Assembly: GCA_033961575.1 (NCBI GenBank)
Contig: CM066732.1
Coordinates: forward strand, 54,704,501 to 54,768,500
DNA: 64,000 nucleotides
Source of the DNA: Aselliscus stoliczkanus
Lineage: Eukaryota; Chordata; Mammalia; Chiroptera; Hipposideridae
Direction: 5' to 3'
Of the stretch, positions 35,796 to 44,689 are shown in pieces. The position numbers and the translations under genes were made by a program. The notes below the pieces were generated by a model that worked only from the letters and a program-made list of their open reading frames with translations, ran no database searches and was not told where the DNA came from. Position 1 is the stretch's first letter, and each line of letters starts with the position of its first letter.

Positions 35796-36165
35796 GGGCC
35801 TGTTTGGCTCACATGGTCATGGAGGCTGAGAAGTCCCGTGATGCCGTCTGCCAGCTGGTGGTCTAGCAGAGCCAGTGGTATAGTTCTACTCCGAGTGCCA
35901 AGGCCTGACAATCAGGAGAGCTGATGGTCTAAGTGCTAGTTCAAAGGCAAGAGACAACCAATGTCCCAGCTCAAGTGGTCAGGCAGAGAGCCGATCTCTC
36001 TTCCCCATTTTTGTTCTACTCAAAACACAGCGGATGACGCCCACCTGCAGGGGAGGGCCACTCACCTGTGGACATGTGACGACAGACTCTTCCGGGAGTC
36101 ATGCTTAGCCACATGCCTGGGCATCCTGTGGCCCGGTCAAAGCAACCCATGAAACGAACATCACA
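35532..36165 (-). mobile_element. ERVL-type solo LTR, MLT2-like, reverse orientation
   Basis: On plus the element starts 'GGCCAGGGTTCTAGAGAAAT', passes the simple repeat, then 'GGCTCACATGGTCATGGAGG', 'CTGAGAAGTCCCGTGATGCC' and 'TTTTTGTTCTACTCAAAACA'. It ends 'TGTGGCCCGGTCAAAGCAAC'. This is the reverse complement of the LTR type that begins TGTGATGGTTAATTTTATG. No internal retroviral genes are present, so it is a solo LTR fossil. The subfamily name is from memory. Confidence 0.7.
35551..35797. repeat. GATA/GATG tetranucleotide repeat inside the LTR
   Basis: About 245 bases of GATA units mixed with GATG and interrupted GATGATA words. The last ~50 bases are pure GATA. It sits where MLT2-like LTRs carry a short TATC run, so it probably grew from the LTR's own seed. 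Minus-strand Tyr-Leu-Ser-Ile frames across it are not coding. Confidence 0.9.
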
Positions 36166-36300
36166 CTGCTGTTCACAGGATAGGAAGCTGAAACTCCAAA
36201 GGTCTGCAGCAATTTTCCAAGGTTCCCAAGCAGCAAGTGGCCAGTGGCCTGGGCCCCGAGGAGCCAGCCGGTGGGCACTATGGCCCTGGGCAAGACCTTT
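36166..36300 (-). repeat. MIR fragment, reverse
   Basis: 'GGATAGGAAGCTGAAACTCC', 'GCAATTTTCCAAGGTTCCCA' and 'AGCAGCAAGTGGCCAGTGGC' follow a reversed MIR. Diverged. Confidence 0.55.
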
Positions 36301-37519
36301 CACCTTCTATAGACCGGGACTCCAGCCCACCAGGGGCAAACCTCGGGTTCCTTCCCCTTTCTCTGCACGTCTGCTTGTGGTTACGATTGTTTTCCACCCA
36401 CAGCATGTGACATGGCCCCCATCCCCAGAATGGGTCAGCATCTACTTACTATATTGTCAGTTACATTGGACAGGGCCATTTATACCAGGACAGTCACTTT
36501 TCCCTTCCTCCCCCCTTTCTCCCTTCCTCCACCTTTAATATTACCCTTGTGACCACAAAATTAAAATATTCTTTTGTGTTACATTCCATATCTATGCATC
36601 ATCCATCTGTTCATTTGTCCATCCATCTCTCCCACCTCCAGTCATCCTTCTTCCATTTTTTTAAACGACTATTTTAATCGCTGCCCTAGGGACCAAAGGT
36701 CACTTGGTCCCTGGGGCCTGTGCTCAGCTTCCCACCCCAGGCCCTCTTTACTGTTCACTCTTACAAGTCACTTCTTGGGTGGGATGGACATCCGGTAGAT
36801 CAGGCACAGCAGTTTCTCTGTGAGGCCTCCTTCTCGAGGCAGCATCTGCTTTCTGCAGTCATTGAGCATTAATTCAATTCTCTGGGTACTTGTAACCCTG
36901 CCTTTGAACTTGAGCAAACTTACAGGCCCCCAGAAGAATTGGTTTGTCCGAGGAGAACAACCCAGGACAGAAAATTGAGCCTCAACATGGAGTCAAAATG
37001 CAGATTTTGCATTGAAAATACAAATCCTTCCTGTCAAAAGGTCGGCTGCAATGGTACTTAAAACAGGAATTGCAGCTGGTTGCGAACAGGGCACCGGAAG
37101 CAAGCAAGCTTCCAAGAGCACTGTCTGGCCCTGTGCCCACAGCTTCTTCTGATTGTGAATCCTCTTTGTTATCATTCTCTCCCAGATCCTGTCACTCAGC
37201 CTCGCGTGCTTGGAGATAGATGGCCGAACAGATGGACAGGTGGCTTCGGATTCCCTTGTGTTTGTCCCTGGGGACCAGGTGCCACCCGGGGAGCAGCTTT
37301 CCTTGTGCTTTTCCAAACCGAGCCAGGGTGGATGTTACTGAGCTCCTGGGCGGCCGGAGAAAGGAGCCCTAGGAGCCCTGCCCCCGGGCGGGTCCCGGAG
37401 GAGAGTGAGCGGGAAGTGGCTCGTGGAGACGGAGTCTGGGCTGCGTGGGCTTCCCCAGCGAGCTGGGGTCTGGCCTGTGTCACCAAGCCCTTCTCTGCCT
37501 GTCATCTCTCAGAGTCCTT
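36301..37519. other. Unique DNA, with TCCA-rich and AT-rich patches
   Basis: Pyrimidine-rich DNA (36500-36535) and a degenerate (TCCA)n patch near 36597-36660 are old simple repeats. An AT-rich, repeat-free patch at about 36840-37080 is a weak candidate regulatory block. No exon supported. Confidence 0.4.
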
Positions 37520-37795
37520 TATTATTTTAAACATCCATTTGTAAGGTTTCTTTATATATTGAGGGTATTAACCCAATATCTGACTTTTGTTGATTATCTG
37601 TCTTAAATTTTTTTCCTATTCTGCAATTTAAATTTTGCTAATAGGTATATTAAAATTAACTTTTTGGGCAACTCCCCTTTCTTTTTTCTTTCTTTTTAAT
37701 TCCCATCCCCCTACCCTCTCCTTCGGCAACCATCGGTTTGTTCTATATCTATGGGTCTGTTTCTGTTTTACTTTGTTCATTTATTTTGGGTTTTT

Positions 37796-37967
37796 TCAGA
37801 TTCCACATATAAGTGAAATCATACGGATTGTTGGACCGTCGTTGTGCCCCTCGGATGAATCCCGCTTTGTCCTGGCGTGTGATCCTTTAAATGTGTCCTT
37901 GAATCCGGTTTGTGATATTTTGTTGAGAATGTTTGCATCTATGTTCATCAAAGATATGAACGTGTCA
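37796..37967 (-). pseudogene. L1 ORF2 reverse transcriptase remnant (distal side of tract)
   Basis: On minus, directly after the purine tract, the frame reads [14 protein letters not shown], a conserved stretch of L1 reverse transcriptase. It continues for a few residues before turning into non-matching sequence. It is separated from its upstream partner by the 615 bp tract but stays in frame with it. Confidence 0.75.
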
Positions 37968-38582
37968 TTTCCCCCTCCCCCTCCCCCTCCTCCTCCTCCC
38001 TCTCCCTCCTCCCTCCTCCCTCTCCCTCCTCCCTTTCCCCTCCCCTCCCCTCCCCTCCCCTCCCCCTCCCCGCTCCTCCTCCTCCCCCTCCTCCCTCCCC
38101 CTCCTCCCACCTCCCTCTCCCTCCGCCCTGTCCCTGCCCCTCCCCTCCCCCTCCCCTCCTCCTCCTCCCTCTCCCTCCTCCCTCCTCCCTCTCCCCTACC
38201 CTCCCCTCCCCCTTCCCCTTCCCCTTCCTCCCTCTCCCTCCTCCCTCCTCCCTCTCCCTCTCCCCTCCCCCTCCCCTCCTCCTCCTCCCTCTCCCTCCTC
38301 CCTCCTCCCTCTCCCTCCTCCCTTTCCCCTCCCCTCCCCTCCCCTCCCTCCCCTCCCCTCCCCTCCCCCTCCTCCCTCCTCCCTCCCCCTCCTCCCTCCT
38401 CCCTCCCTCCTCCCTTTCCCCTCCCTCCCCTTCCCCTCCCCTCCTCCTTCTCCCTCTCCCTCCTCCCTCCTCCCTCTCCCCTACCCTCCCCCTCCCCTCC
38501 CCCTTCCCCCTCCTCCCTCTCCCTCCTCCCTCCTCCCTCTCCCCCTCCCCTCCCCTCCCCCCTCCTCCTCCTTTTCCTTTTT
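37968..38582. repeat. 615 bp polypyrimidine/polypurine tract
   Basis: The plus strand is almost purely C and T (CCCCTCC, CTCCTCC and CTCTCC words), with only a few purines (for example CACCTCC and CTACCC). The minus strand is therefore nearly pure purine and cannot form stop codons, since every stop contains T. That leaves an artificial Arg/Glu/Gly frame. Tracts of this kind can form triplex (H-DNA). It interrupts L1 ORF2. Confidence 0.95.
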
Positions 38583-39108
38583 GTAATGTCTTTCTCTGGT
38601 TTGGGTATCAGGGTAATGTTGGCTTCATAAAATGAGTTTGGAAGCATTCATTCCTCTTCAGATGTTTGAAATAGTTCAAGGAGAATAGGTATTAATTTTT
38701 CTTTGACTGTTTGGTAGAATTCACCTGTGAAGCTGCCTGGTCCTAGGCTTTTTTATTTGTTGGGAGTTTTTTGATTACTGCTTCAGTTTCATTGCTAGTA
38801 ACTGGTCTGTTTAGGTTTTGTATTTCTTCCTAGTTCATTCTTGGAAGGCTAAATATTTCTAGAAATTTATCTGTTTCTTTTAGATTGTTGAATTATTGGC
38901 ATATAATTGTTCATAGTATTTTTAAATGATTCTTTGTATTTCTGTGGTGCTAGATGTGATTGCTCTTCTTTTATTATTTTATTTATTTTGGCTCTCTCTC
39001 TATTTTCTTGATAAGTTTGGCTACAGGTTTGTTTATTTTATTTACCTTTTCAAAGAACTAGCTCTTAGTTTTATTGATCTCTTCTATTTTTTAAAAATTT
39101 CTGTTTCA
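38583..39108 (-). pseudogene. L1 ORF2 reverse transcriptase remnant (proximal side of tract)
   Basis: The minus strand reads [19 protein letters not shown] at its end next to the tract, a conserved L1 reverse transcriptase motif. Upstream (higher coordinates) the DNA follows L1 ORF2 as well, with stop codons. It ends at the SINE target-site duplication at 39094. Confidence 0.8.
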
Positions 39109-39553
39109 GGCTGGCCGAGTGGTGCATTGGTTAAGAGCTGGCTTGCGATGCCAGTGGCCCCGGTTCGGATCTCACATATGAGGGCCAGTGACACTGCCCT
39201 CTACAGCTAACAACAGCTCCACCTGGAGTTCTGCTGTGCGAGTCCCGGTGACGGTGTGGGCTGCAGCCCCTGCTGCAGTGGGCTGCCATAGGCTACAGGG
39301 AGTGGCCGGCAGCCAGCGTGAGCGGCCGGCAGCCAACATGAGCTGCCAATAGCCACGGTGAGCGACATCCAGAGGCCGGCGACCGATCTGCCTCACCCGG
39401 GAAGAGCGCAATGACGATACCAACATGGGCCAGTGAAGCAACGTCCTCCACAACTAGACTGAAGAAAAGACAGCAACTTGTCTGTTCCCCTTCCCCGGTT
39501 CCCCAGTGCTGTTCCCCTCTCCCAATTCCCCAATAAAAATCTTAAAAAAAAAT
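39109..39553 (+). mobile_element. tRNA-derived SINE (bat-type) with tandem 20-mers, full length
   Basis: Starts GGCTGGCCGAGTGG, an A-box like tRNA-Ser/Leu (TGGCCGAGTGG). A B-box-like GGTTCGGATCT follows near 39163. The tail holds ACAACTAGACTGAAG and CCCCAATAAAA, then an A-run. It is flanked by a target-site duplication, AAAATTTCTGTTTCA at 39094-39108 and AAAATTCTGTTTCA at 39554-39567, inside the L1. The internal part has four 20-base tandem units at 39280-39359 of the type GAGYGGCCGGCAGCCARCRT. Assignment to a bat family is from memory. Confidence 0.85.
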
Positions 39554-39567
39554 AAAATTCTGTTTCA

Positions 39568-40497
39568 TTTATTTCTGCCCTGATCTTAACTACTTCCATC
39601 CTCTGTTTACTTTGAGTTTTGTTTGTTCTTCTGTCTAGTTCCTTTAGGTGTAGAGATAGATTGTTTACTTGAGATTTTTCTTGTTTCTTGAGGTAGGCTG
39701 CATAGCTAGGAACTTCCCTCTTAGAACAGCTTTTGCTGCATCCCATAAATTCTAAAAAGTTGTGTTTTCATGTTCATTTGTTTCAAGATAGTGTTTGATA
39801 CTTTGTTTCTCTTTGATCCATTGTTGTGTAGTCATGTGCTGATTAGTCTCCCCATATTTGTTTTTTCCAGTTTTCTTTGTCAAGTTCATTTCTAGTTTCA
39901 TGCCATTGTGGTTGGAGAGATTCTTGATATAATTTCAATCTTCTTGAATTTATTGAGGTTTTTTTTTTTTTTGTAGCCTTTCATGTGATCTGTCCTGGAG
40001 AATAGTCCATGTGCACTTGAAAAACGTGTATTCTTTAGTTTTTGGGTAAAATAATTTATAAATGTCTATTAAATTGATCTCCTCTAAAGTGACATTCAAG
40101 GCCATTATTTCATTATTAACTTTCTCTCTGGATATGTATCTATTGATGTGAGTGGTGGGGTATTACAATCCCCCACTATTATTGTATTTACTGTGGATTT
40201 CTCCTTTTTATGGCCATTAACAGTTGCTTTATATATTAGGTGTTCCTATGTTGAGTGTGCAGATATTTATAGGTGTTATATACTCTTCTTGGATTAACTC
40301 CTTTACAATTATGTCATGTCCTTCTTTGTCTTTTTTTTTTGTTGTTGTTGTAAAGTGTTTTTGTCTGATATAAGTATTGCAACCCCAGCTTTATTTTCAT
40401 TTCTACTTTCATGGAATATCTTTTTCCATCCCATTACTTGCAGTCTGTATGTGTCTTTCGATTTGAAGTATAGTCTCTTCTTTTGTAAGCAGCATAT
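39568..40497 (-). pseudogene. L1 ORF2 remnant upstream of the reverse transcriptase
   Basis: The minus strand reads KKQEKSQVNNLSLHLKELDR and continues KTQSKQRMEVVKIRAEINET near 39560-39690, matching the L1 ORF2 region between endonuclease and reverse transcriptase. The rest continues as diverged ORF2 with stops. A T12 run lies at 39960-39972. Confidence 0.8.
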
Positions 40498-40510
40498 ACA
40501 TGGGTCATGT
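40498..40510. repeat. Shared SINE target-site copy 1
   Basis: ACATGGGTCATGT is the left target-site duplication of the SINE at 40511-40625. The same word recurs at 40626-40638, and its core TGGGTCATGT recurs at 40801-40810. Confidence 0.85.
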
Positions 40511-40625
40511 GTTTTGTTTTTGTTTTTTTTGAGGGCAGTGTCACTGGCCCTCATATGTGGGACCCAAACTGGGGCTGCTGGCTCTCCAAGCCAGTGCTTA
40601 ACCGCTGCGCCACTCGGCCGGCCCG
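40511..40625 (-). mobile_element. 5' part of a tRNA-derived SINE, reverse orientation
   Basis: On plus it begins with a T-rich run (the SINE's A-tail), then reads the reverse complement of the same head as the 39109 SINE, ending CCACTCGGCCGGCC. Only the ~95-base tRNA-related head is present, so the copy is short. It is flanked by ACATGGGTCATGT on both sides. Confidence 0.85.
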
Positions 40626-40638
40626 ACATGGGTCATGT

Positions 40639-40798
40639 TGTTTTTTTTGTTTTTTTTTTTTTTTTTTAGCTGAGCCATCCTGCCACCTGTTGGCAGCTCA
40701 ACAGCAGCTCAGCTCAGGCTGGGCATTGAACCACTGTTGCTCAGAGCTCAGCCACACTCTTGAGAGAGCTCTTAACCAACTGAGCCACTCGGCCGGCT
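40639..40798 (-). mobile_element. Second tRNA-derived SINE, reverse orientation, different subfamily
   Basis: A long T-run opens it on plus. The body 'GAACCACTGTTGCTCAGAGC' and 'TCTTAACCAACTGAGCCACT' end in the same CGGCCGGC head. The middle part differs from the neighbouring SINE, so it belongs to another subfamily with the same head. It sits against copy 2 of the TGGGTCATGT target word, with copy 3 on its right. Confidence 0.8.
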
Positions 40799-40811
40799 GT
40801 TGGGTCATGTT

Positions 40812-41436
40812 TTTAAAACTGTTCAGCCACACTGTCTTTTTATTGGAGCATTTAATTCATTTACACTTAAAGTAGTTATTGATAAGCATGAACTTATTGC
40901 CATTTTGTTAATTGTCTTTAGGTTGTTTTTATAATTGTCCTTTGGTCATTTCCTTTTCTCTTGATCTCTTTCCTTGTGGTTTGCTGTTTTTCTTTAGTGT
41001 TTTATTTGGATTCCTTTCTCTTTTTTCTTTATATATCTTGTAGATTTTTGGTTTGTGGTTACCATGTGGTTTATCTGTATCATTCTTTATCTATAGCATC
41101 CTATTTTAAGCTGATAGACATTTAAGTTCAAATATATTCTATAAGGACTATATTTTTACTCTCCCTCCATGCTTTGTTATCAATGTCCTGCTTTGGATCT
41201 TTTTGTTTTGTGCATCTCTTAACTACTTATTGTAGTTTGAGTTTGATACTCTTTGTAATAGCTTTTTAAATGTCTGATTTGCTGTATTTATTGAATATTT
41301 GGTTTCACCGGTGAAGCTTTTTTCCTTTCTCATATTTTCTTATTTCTGGTAATGGCCTTTCCTTTTCTAGTTAAAGAAGACCCTTTAACATTTCTTGTAA
41401 GCTGGTCTAATAGTGATGAAGTCCTTTAGTTTATGC
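40812..41436 (-). pseudogene. L1 ORF2 5' (endonuclease side) remnant
   Basis: The L1 sequence resumes after the SINEs and stays collinear with L1 DNA up to the ORF1/ORF2 junction near 41400. Stops occur in all minus frames. No catalytic residue can be read with confidence. Confidence 0.6.
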
Positions 41437-41703
41437 TCATCTGGGAAACTCTATCTTTCCTTCAATTTTGAATGATAACCTTGCTGGGTACAGTATGGTA
41501 GGTTGTAGGCTCCTTTCTTTCAACACTTTAAATGCCCTGCCACACCCTTCTGGCTGTAAAGTTGCTGATAAGAAATCAGCTGATTGTCTTATAGGGTTTT
41601 CTTTGTATGTAACCCATTTTCCTCTTGCTTCCTTTAAGACTGTCTCTTTAACTTTTGTCATTTTAACTACAATATGTCTTGTTGTGGGTCTCTTTGGATT
41701 CAT
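41437..41703 (-). pseudogene. L1 ORF1 C-terminal domain remnant
   Basis: An open 88-codon minus frame reads TRHIVVKMTKVKETVLKEAR, then KENPIRQSADFLSATLQPEG, and later LQPTILYPARLSFKIEGKI. These match the ORF1 protein C-terminal domain (the RNA-binding chaperone of L1 particles) in the right order: the TKV...EKAR helix, the 'PIR..AD.S..TLQ' stretch and the 'YPAKLSF..EG.I' end. The family protein is about 330 residues, so this is a piece. The upstream coiled-coil part is broken by frameshifts. Confidence 0.85.
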
Positions 41704-41819
41704 CTTGTTTGGAACTCTCCAGGCTTCCTGGACCTGATTGTCTGTTTCCTTTATCAGGTTAGGGAAGTTTGCAGCCTTTATTTCTTTAAATAAAGTTTCT
41801 GTTCCTTTCTCTCTTTTGG

Positions 41820-41891
41820 TATCCTTTTAGTATCCTTATAATGTGAATGTCTGGGTATCCTTTTGGTATCCTTATAATGTGAATGTCTGGG
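41820..41891. repeat. 36 bp tandem duplication within L1
   Basis: TATCCTTTTAGTATCCTTAT and 16 further bases (41820-41855) repeat at 41856-41891 with a single A/G difference. It lies in the ORF1 N-terminal region and adds to the disabling changes. Confidence 0.9.
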
Positions 41892-42299
41892 CACTTGAGG
41901 CCCCTTAAATTATCCTTTTTTAAATTATTTTTTGTTGGTCTGATTGGCTGATTTCCATTAGTCTGTCTTCCAGGTTGTTAATCCGTTCTTCTATGCTCCC
42001 TAATCTGCTGCAGATTCCTTCTCATGTGGTTTTCATTTCAGTTATTGTTTTCTTCAGGTCTGCTTGGTTCTCTCTTGTTTTCTTACTTTCTAACTGTGTG
42101 TTGAAGTTCCTCTATTCCACTCTCAAGTTTGGTGAGGATCCTTATGACTGGTTCTTTGAATTTTTTATCAAGCAGATTATTTATTTCTGTTTGTTGGGGG
42201 GTGTTCCCCCCACCAAGGGATTTTTCTTATTCTTTCATTTGAGACATAATGTCTTCTCACTTTGTTTGACTTTTTTTTAAAAAATATTTGTTTATATGA

Positions 42300-43470
42300 A
42301 TTAGACAAAATAGCTGTCTCTTCCAGTCTTGGAAAAGTGGGCTTATATAGGAGCAGCTCTGTGCAGACTGTGTGTACTGGGTGGTTTTGGCAGGCTTGTA
42401 GGAACTGAGCAGGCACCTAAGGTGTCTGGAGCACAGGCCCACCGAGTCTAGCCACGTCCGGGTGAGGAGGCCAGGTGGGTGTGGTGATGCCCTGTTGATC
42501 CTGTTTGCTCCCTTTGTTCAGAGGCTCATGGCTTTGGGTAATGTAGCTGTGAACACATTGAGGTGATCCTGCAGGTATGCCAGAGCCCCTGCTCCTCACC
42601 CCATGGGGGTGGAGGGGGAAGTCCACAAAGAAGCTCACTGGTCCTTCTGACCCTGGAGAATTCCAGGCACCTGGGGCACCAGCAGGCACTTCCTGCACCT
42701 GGACCGGGCAGGCACTACCCACACCTGGGCCCGGGCAGGCACTACCCACACCTGGGCCGGGCAGGCACTACCCACACCTGGGCCGGGCAGGCACTACCCA
42801 CACCTGGGCCGGGCAGGCACTACCCACACCTGGGCCCGGGCAGGCACTACCCACACCTGGGCCGGGCAGGCACTACCCACACCTGGGCCGGGCAGGCACT
42901 ACCCACACCTGGGCCGGGCAGCACTACCCACACCTGGGCCCGGGCAGCACTACCCACACCTGGGCCCGGGCAGCACTACCCACACCTGGGCCGGGCAGCA
43001 CTACCCACACCTGGGCCGGGCAGGCACTACCCACACCTGGGCCGGGCAGGCACTACCCACACCTGGGCCCGGGCAGGCACTACCGACACCTGGGCCGGGC
43101 AGGCACTACCCACACCTGGGCCGGGCAGGCACTACCCACACCTGGGCCGGGCAGGCACTTCCGGCGCCTGGGGCACTAGCCTGAAGGCCAGAGCAGCTCT
43201 CCGCAGTGAGACCGGGAGTGTGCGGTGACGCCCTGTGGTTCCCACTCCCTCTGTCCGGAGGCCAAGGCTCCAGGCCATGGAGCTGTGGACGCGGCCCTGC
43301 AGGTAGGCCCGAGCCCCAGCAGGGCTCCTGCTCGGAGGTGGAGGGGAGGGGAACTTGGCCCGGAGAGTCCCGGCAGTTCCCTGGGCTTCCCAGCGCCCTG
43401 GCCTCTGGCTTGTTTGTGGTCAGAAGCTGTTCCTTCAGCGCTGGCTCGTCTGCAGGGGAATGGCTCCCGT
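42300..43470 (-). repeat. Probable L1 5'UTR with repeated GC-rich monomers
   Basis: Beyond ORF1 the sequence turns GC-rich, as expected for an L1 promoter region. Two diverged copies of a ~200-base unit flank the minisatellite. The left copy (about 42480-42660) has GGTGATGCCCTG, TTCAGAGGCTCATGG, GTAGCTGTGAAC and CCTGCAGGTATGCC. The right copy (about 43220-43350) has GGTGACGCCCTG, GTCCGGAGGCCAAGG, GGAGCTGTGGAC and CCTGCAGGTAGGCC in the same order and orientation. Mammalian L1 5'UTRs are often built of such monomers. The right end of the L1 is uncertain. Confidence 0.55.
42681..43172. repeat. 26 bp GC-rich minisatellite, about 17 clean units
   Basis: Unit GGCACTACCCACACCTGG plus GCCGGGCA (26 bases), in 25-, 26- and 27-base versions: one extra C before GGGCA gives 27, and loss of one G in GCAGGCAC gives 25. 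Four neighbouring units (about 42917-43000) share the G loss, showing local spread of a variant. One unit near 43080 has TACCGACACC. Degenerate edge units read GGCACTTCCTGCACCTGG (left) and GGCACTTCCGGCGCCTGG (right). Open frames across it are repeat-driven. Confidence 0.95.
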
Positions 43471-44689
43471 GCGCCTGGTTTTGAGCTCGCTGGTGGGAGG
43501 GCCGGAGCTCGGCGTCCTGCACCGCCGCCGTCCTGGGCCTCCCCAGGAACTCCTCTTCCTGCCAGGCGCTGCTCTAGGCTCTGGGATAAAATGACGAGCC
43601 AAGAGTAAATGGAACCCTTGTACTCCAATCTCAGGAGGGAAAAAGAAATATTAGTTAATCACGCAAGTAAAGGCAGTCACCACTGCTTCAGGTGTCCTGA
43701 AGGAGCGGTGCATGGAGCCTTCAGAGACCGCGGGAGAGGGTGGCCCTGAGGACGTGGGGGGCCCGTGCAGGTGACGGTGAGCAGAGCCCCTTGCTGGAGA
43801 GTCGGCCTGGCTGAGATGACAAGGGGGGCAGCAAGCGCCGTGGAGAGGAGGCCTGGCGTTTCATGGAGACCTGTGCAAGGTGTCCGGCAGGCACCTGCCC
43901 ATCTGACTTAGGTTTGAAGTGTCTAGGTGGGTGGAGCTGGAAAGAGGGAAAGTGGAGACAGGACCAGGAGGCCTGGGGCGGGGCGAGAAAAGGGGTCAGG
44001 TCAGGGAGACGAGGGTTGCGCGGGGAAGCAGGGCTGACGCGGGGCAGCTGGGGTAGAGCTTCGGGGTGGGGCTGAGTGGAAGGTGTGGCTAAGCACGGGG
44101 ATGCGGACCTTGGATCTGGTAGGCTCAGACCCCTGCTGGCTCCAGAGAGGGCTTTCGTCCATGGCCAGAAGGAGCAGGGGTCAGAGGTGGTCTGCAGTGG
44201 TGTCCGTCCTCTGGGCCTGCCTGACCTTGATTCAGTAAGCGTTCACTGCCACTTGTTGAGTTGGTTGTTGTGGAGCCCTGGGCCTTCCTCGGGCAGTCTC
44301 TGAGGGGCCAGTCAGAAAGGGGCCAGTGTCCCCAGCAGGGCTGGGCCCCGTTCTTCACATGGAGGCCACACATCCAGTCTGGTCTCCCATATTCTTTGTT
44401 ACCGGAATTATACCTGGAGACGGGAAAGAAAAGAAAAGTAGTAGCTTTTACAGGCTGTGTTTCCTGCAAGCGTCTCCACTGGTGATGATGGAACTGGACC
44501 TGCTCGGCTCTGCCCAGGGCTTGCTGGCTGCGTCCGCGTCCAGAGCAGCATGTGCGCTCCAAAGCCAAAGATGTGCCTTTCTCGTTTCTGACGGCAGCGT
44601 TATTTAATTGATCTGTTCTTACCCCCCGCTCCTCGCCTCTCTCCATCGTCCCTCCCTCTGGCGTGCTCTCCTCTTTCTTTCTATGTCGG
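43471..44689. other. GC-rich DNA with an old unassigned repeat
   Basis: 'CCAGGCGCTGCTCTAGGCTC' at about 43560 starts a ~500-base stretch that resembles an old mammalian interspersed repeat, but I cannot name it safely. A MIR/L2-like scrap (GATTCAGTAAGCGTTCACTG) lies near 44229. Chance frames up to 198 codons are present, without domains. Confidence 0.4.

Larger units (their letters stand above)
37520..43470 (-). mobile_element. Long L1 retrotransposon, reverse orientation, interrupted
   Basis: Read on minus from right to left, this is a long L1: probable 5'UTR (43470-42300), ORF1 (about 42300-41400), ORF2 endonuclease and reverse transcriptase parts (about 41350-37850), and a short 3'UTR-like piece at 37520-37840. 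The ORF1 C-terminal domain and several ORF2 pieces are recognisable in translation. It is broken by many stops and frameshifts, by a 615 bp purine/pyrimidine tract, and by three SINE insertions. The 3'UTR-like piece joins directly to reverse transcriptase sequence, so ORF2's 3' part is deleted or a second L1 lies there. The element is dead and older than the SINEs it contains. Confidence 0.85.

Noticed and set aside
35565..35911. Open minus frame with Tyr-Leu-Ser-Ile repeats
   Set aside because: It is the translation of the GATA repeat in an LTR, not a protein gene.
37635..38647. Open frames of 283 and 331 codons on opposite strands
   Set aside because: Both cross the purine/pyrimidine tract, which cannot easily form stops. 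The minus one is an L1 ORF2 remnant with an Arg/Glu/Gly filler; the plus one is its Pro/Ser/Leu shadow.
39109..39175. Possible tRNA gene (tRNA-Ser/Leu-like A and B boxes)
   Set aside because: The sequence is the head of a SINE, with an A-rich tail and target-site duplication. The acceptor stem does not pair as in a working tRNA.
42563..43228. Open frames of 200 and 221 codons with Gly-Pro/His-Thr repeats
   Set aside because: They are driven by the 26 bp minisatellite, and two overlapping frames are open at once. No coding gene is supported.
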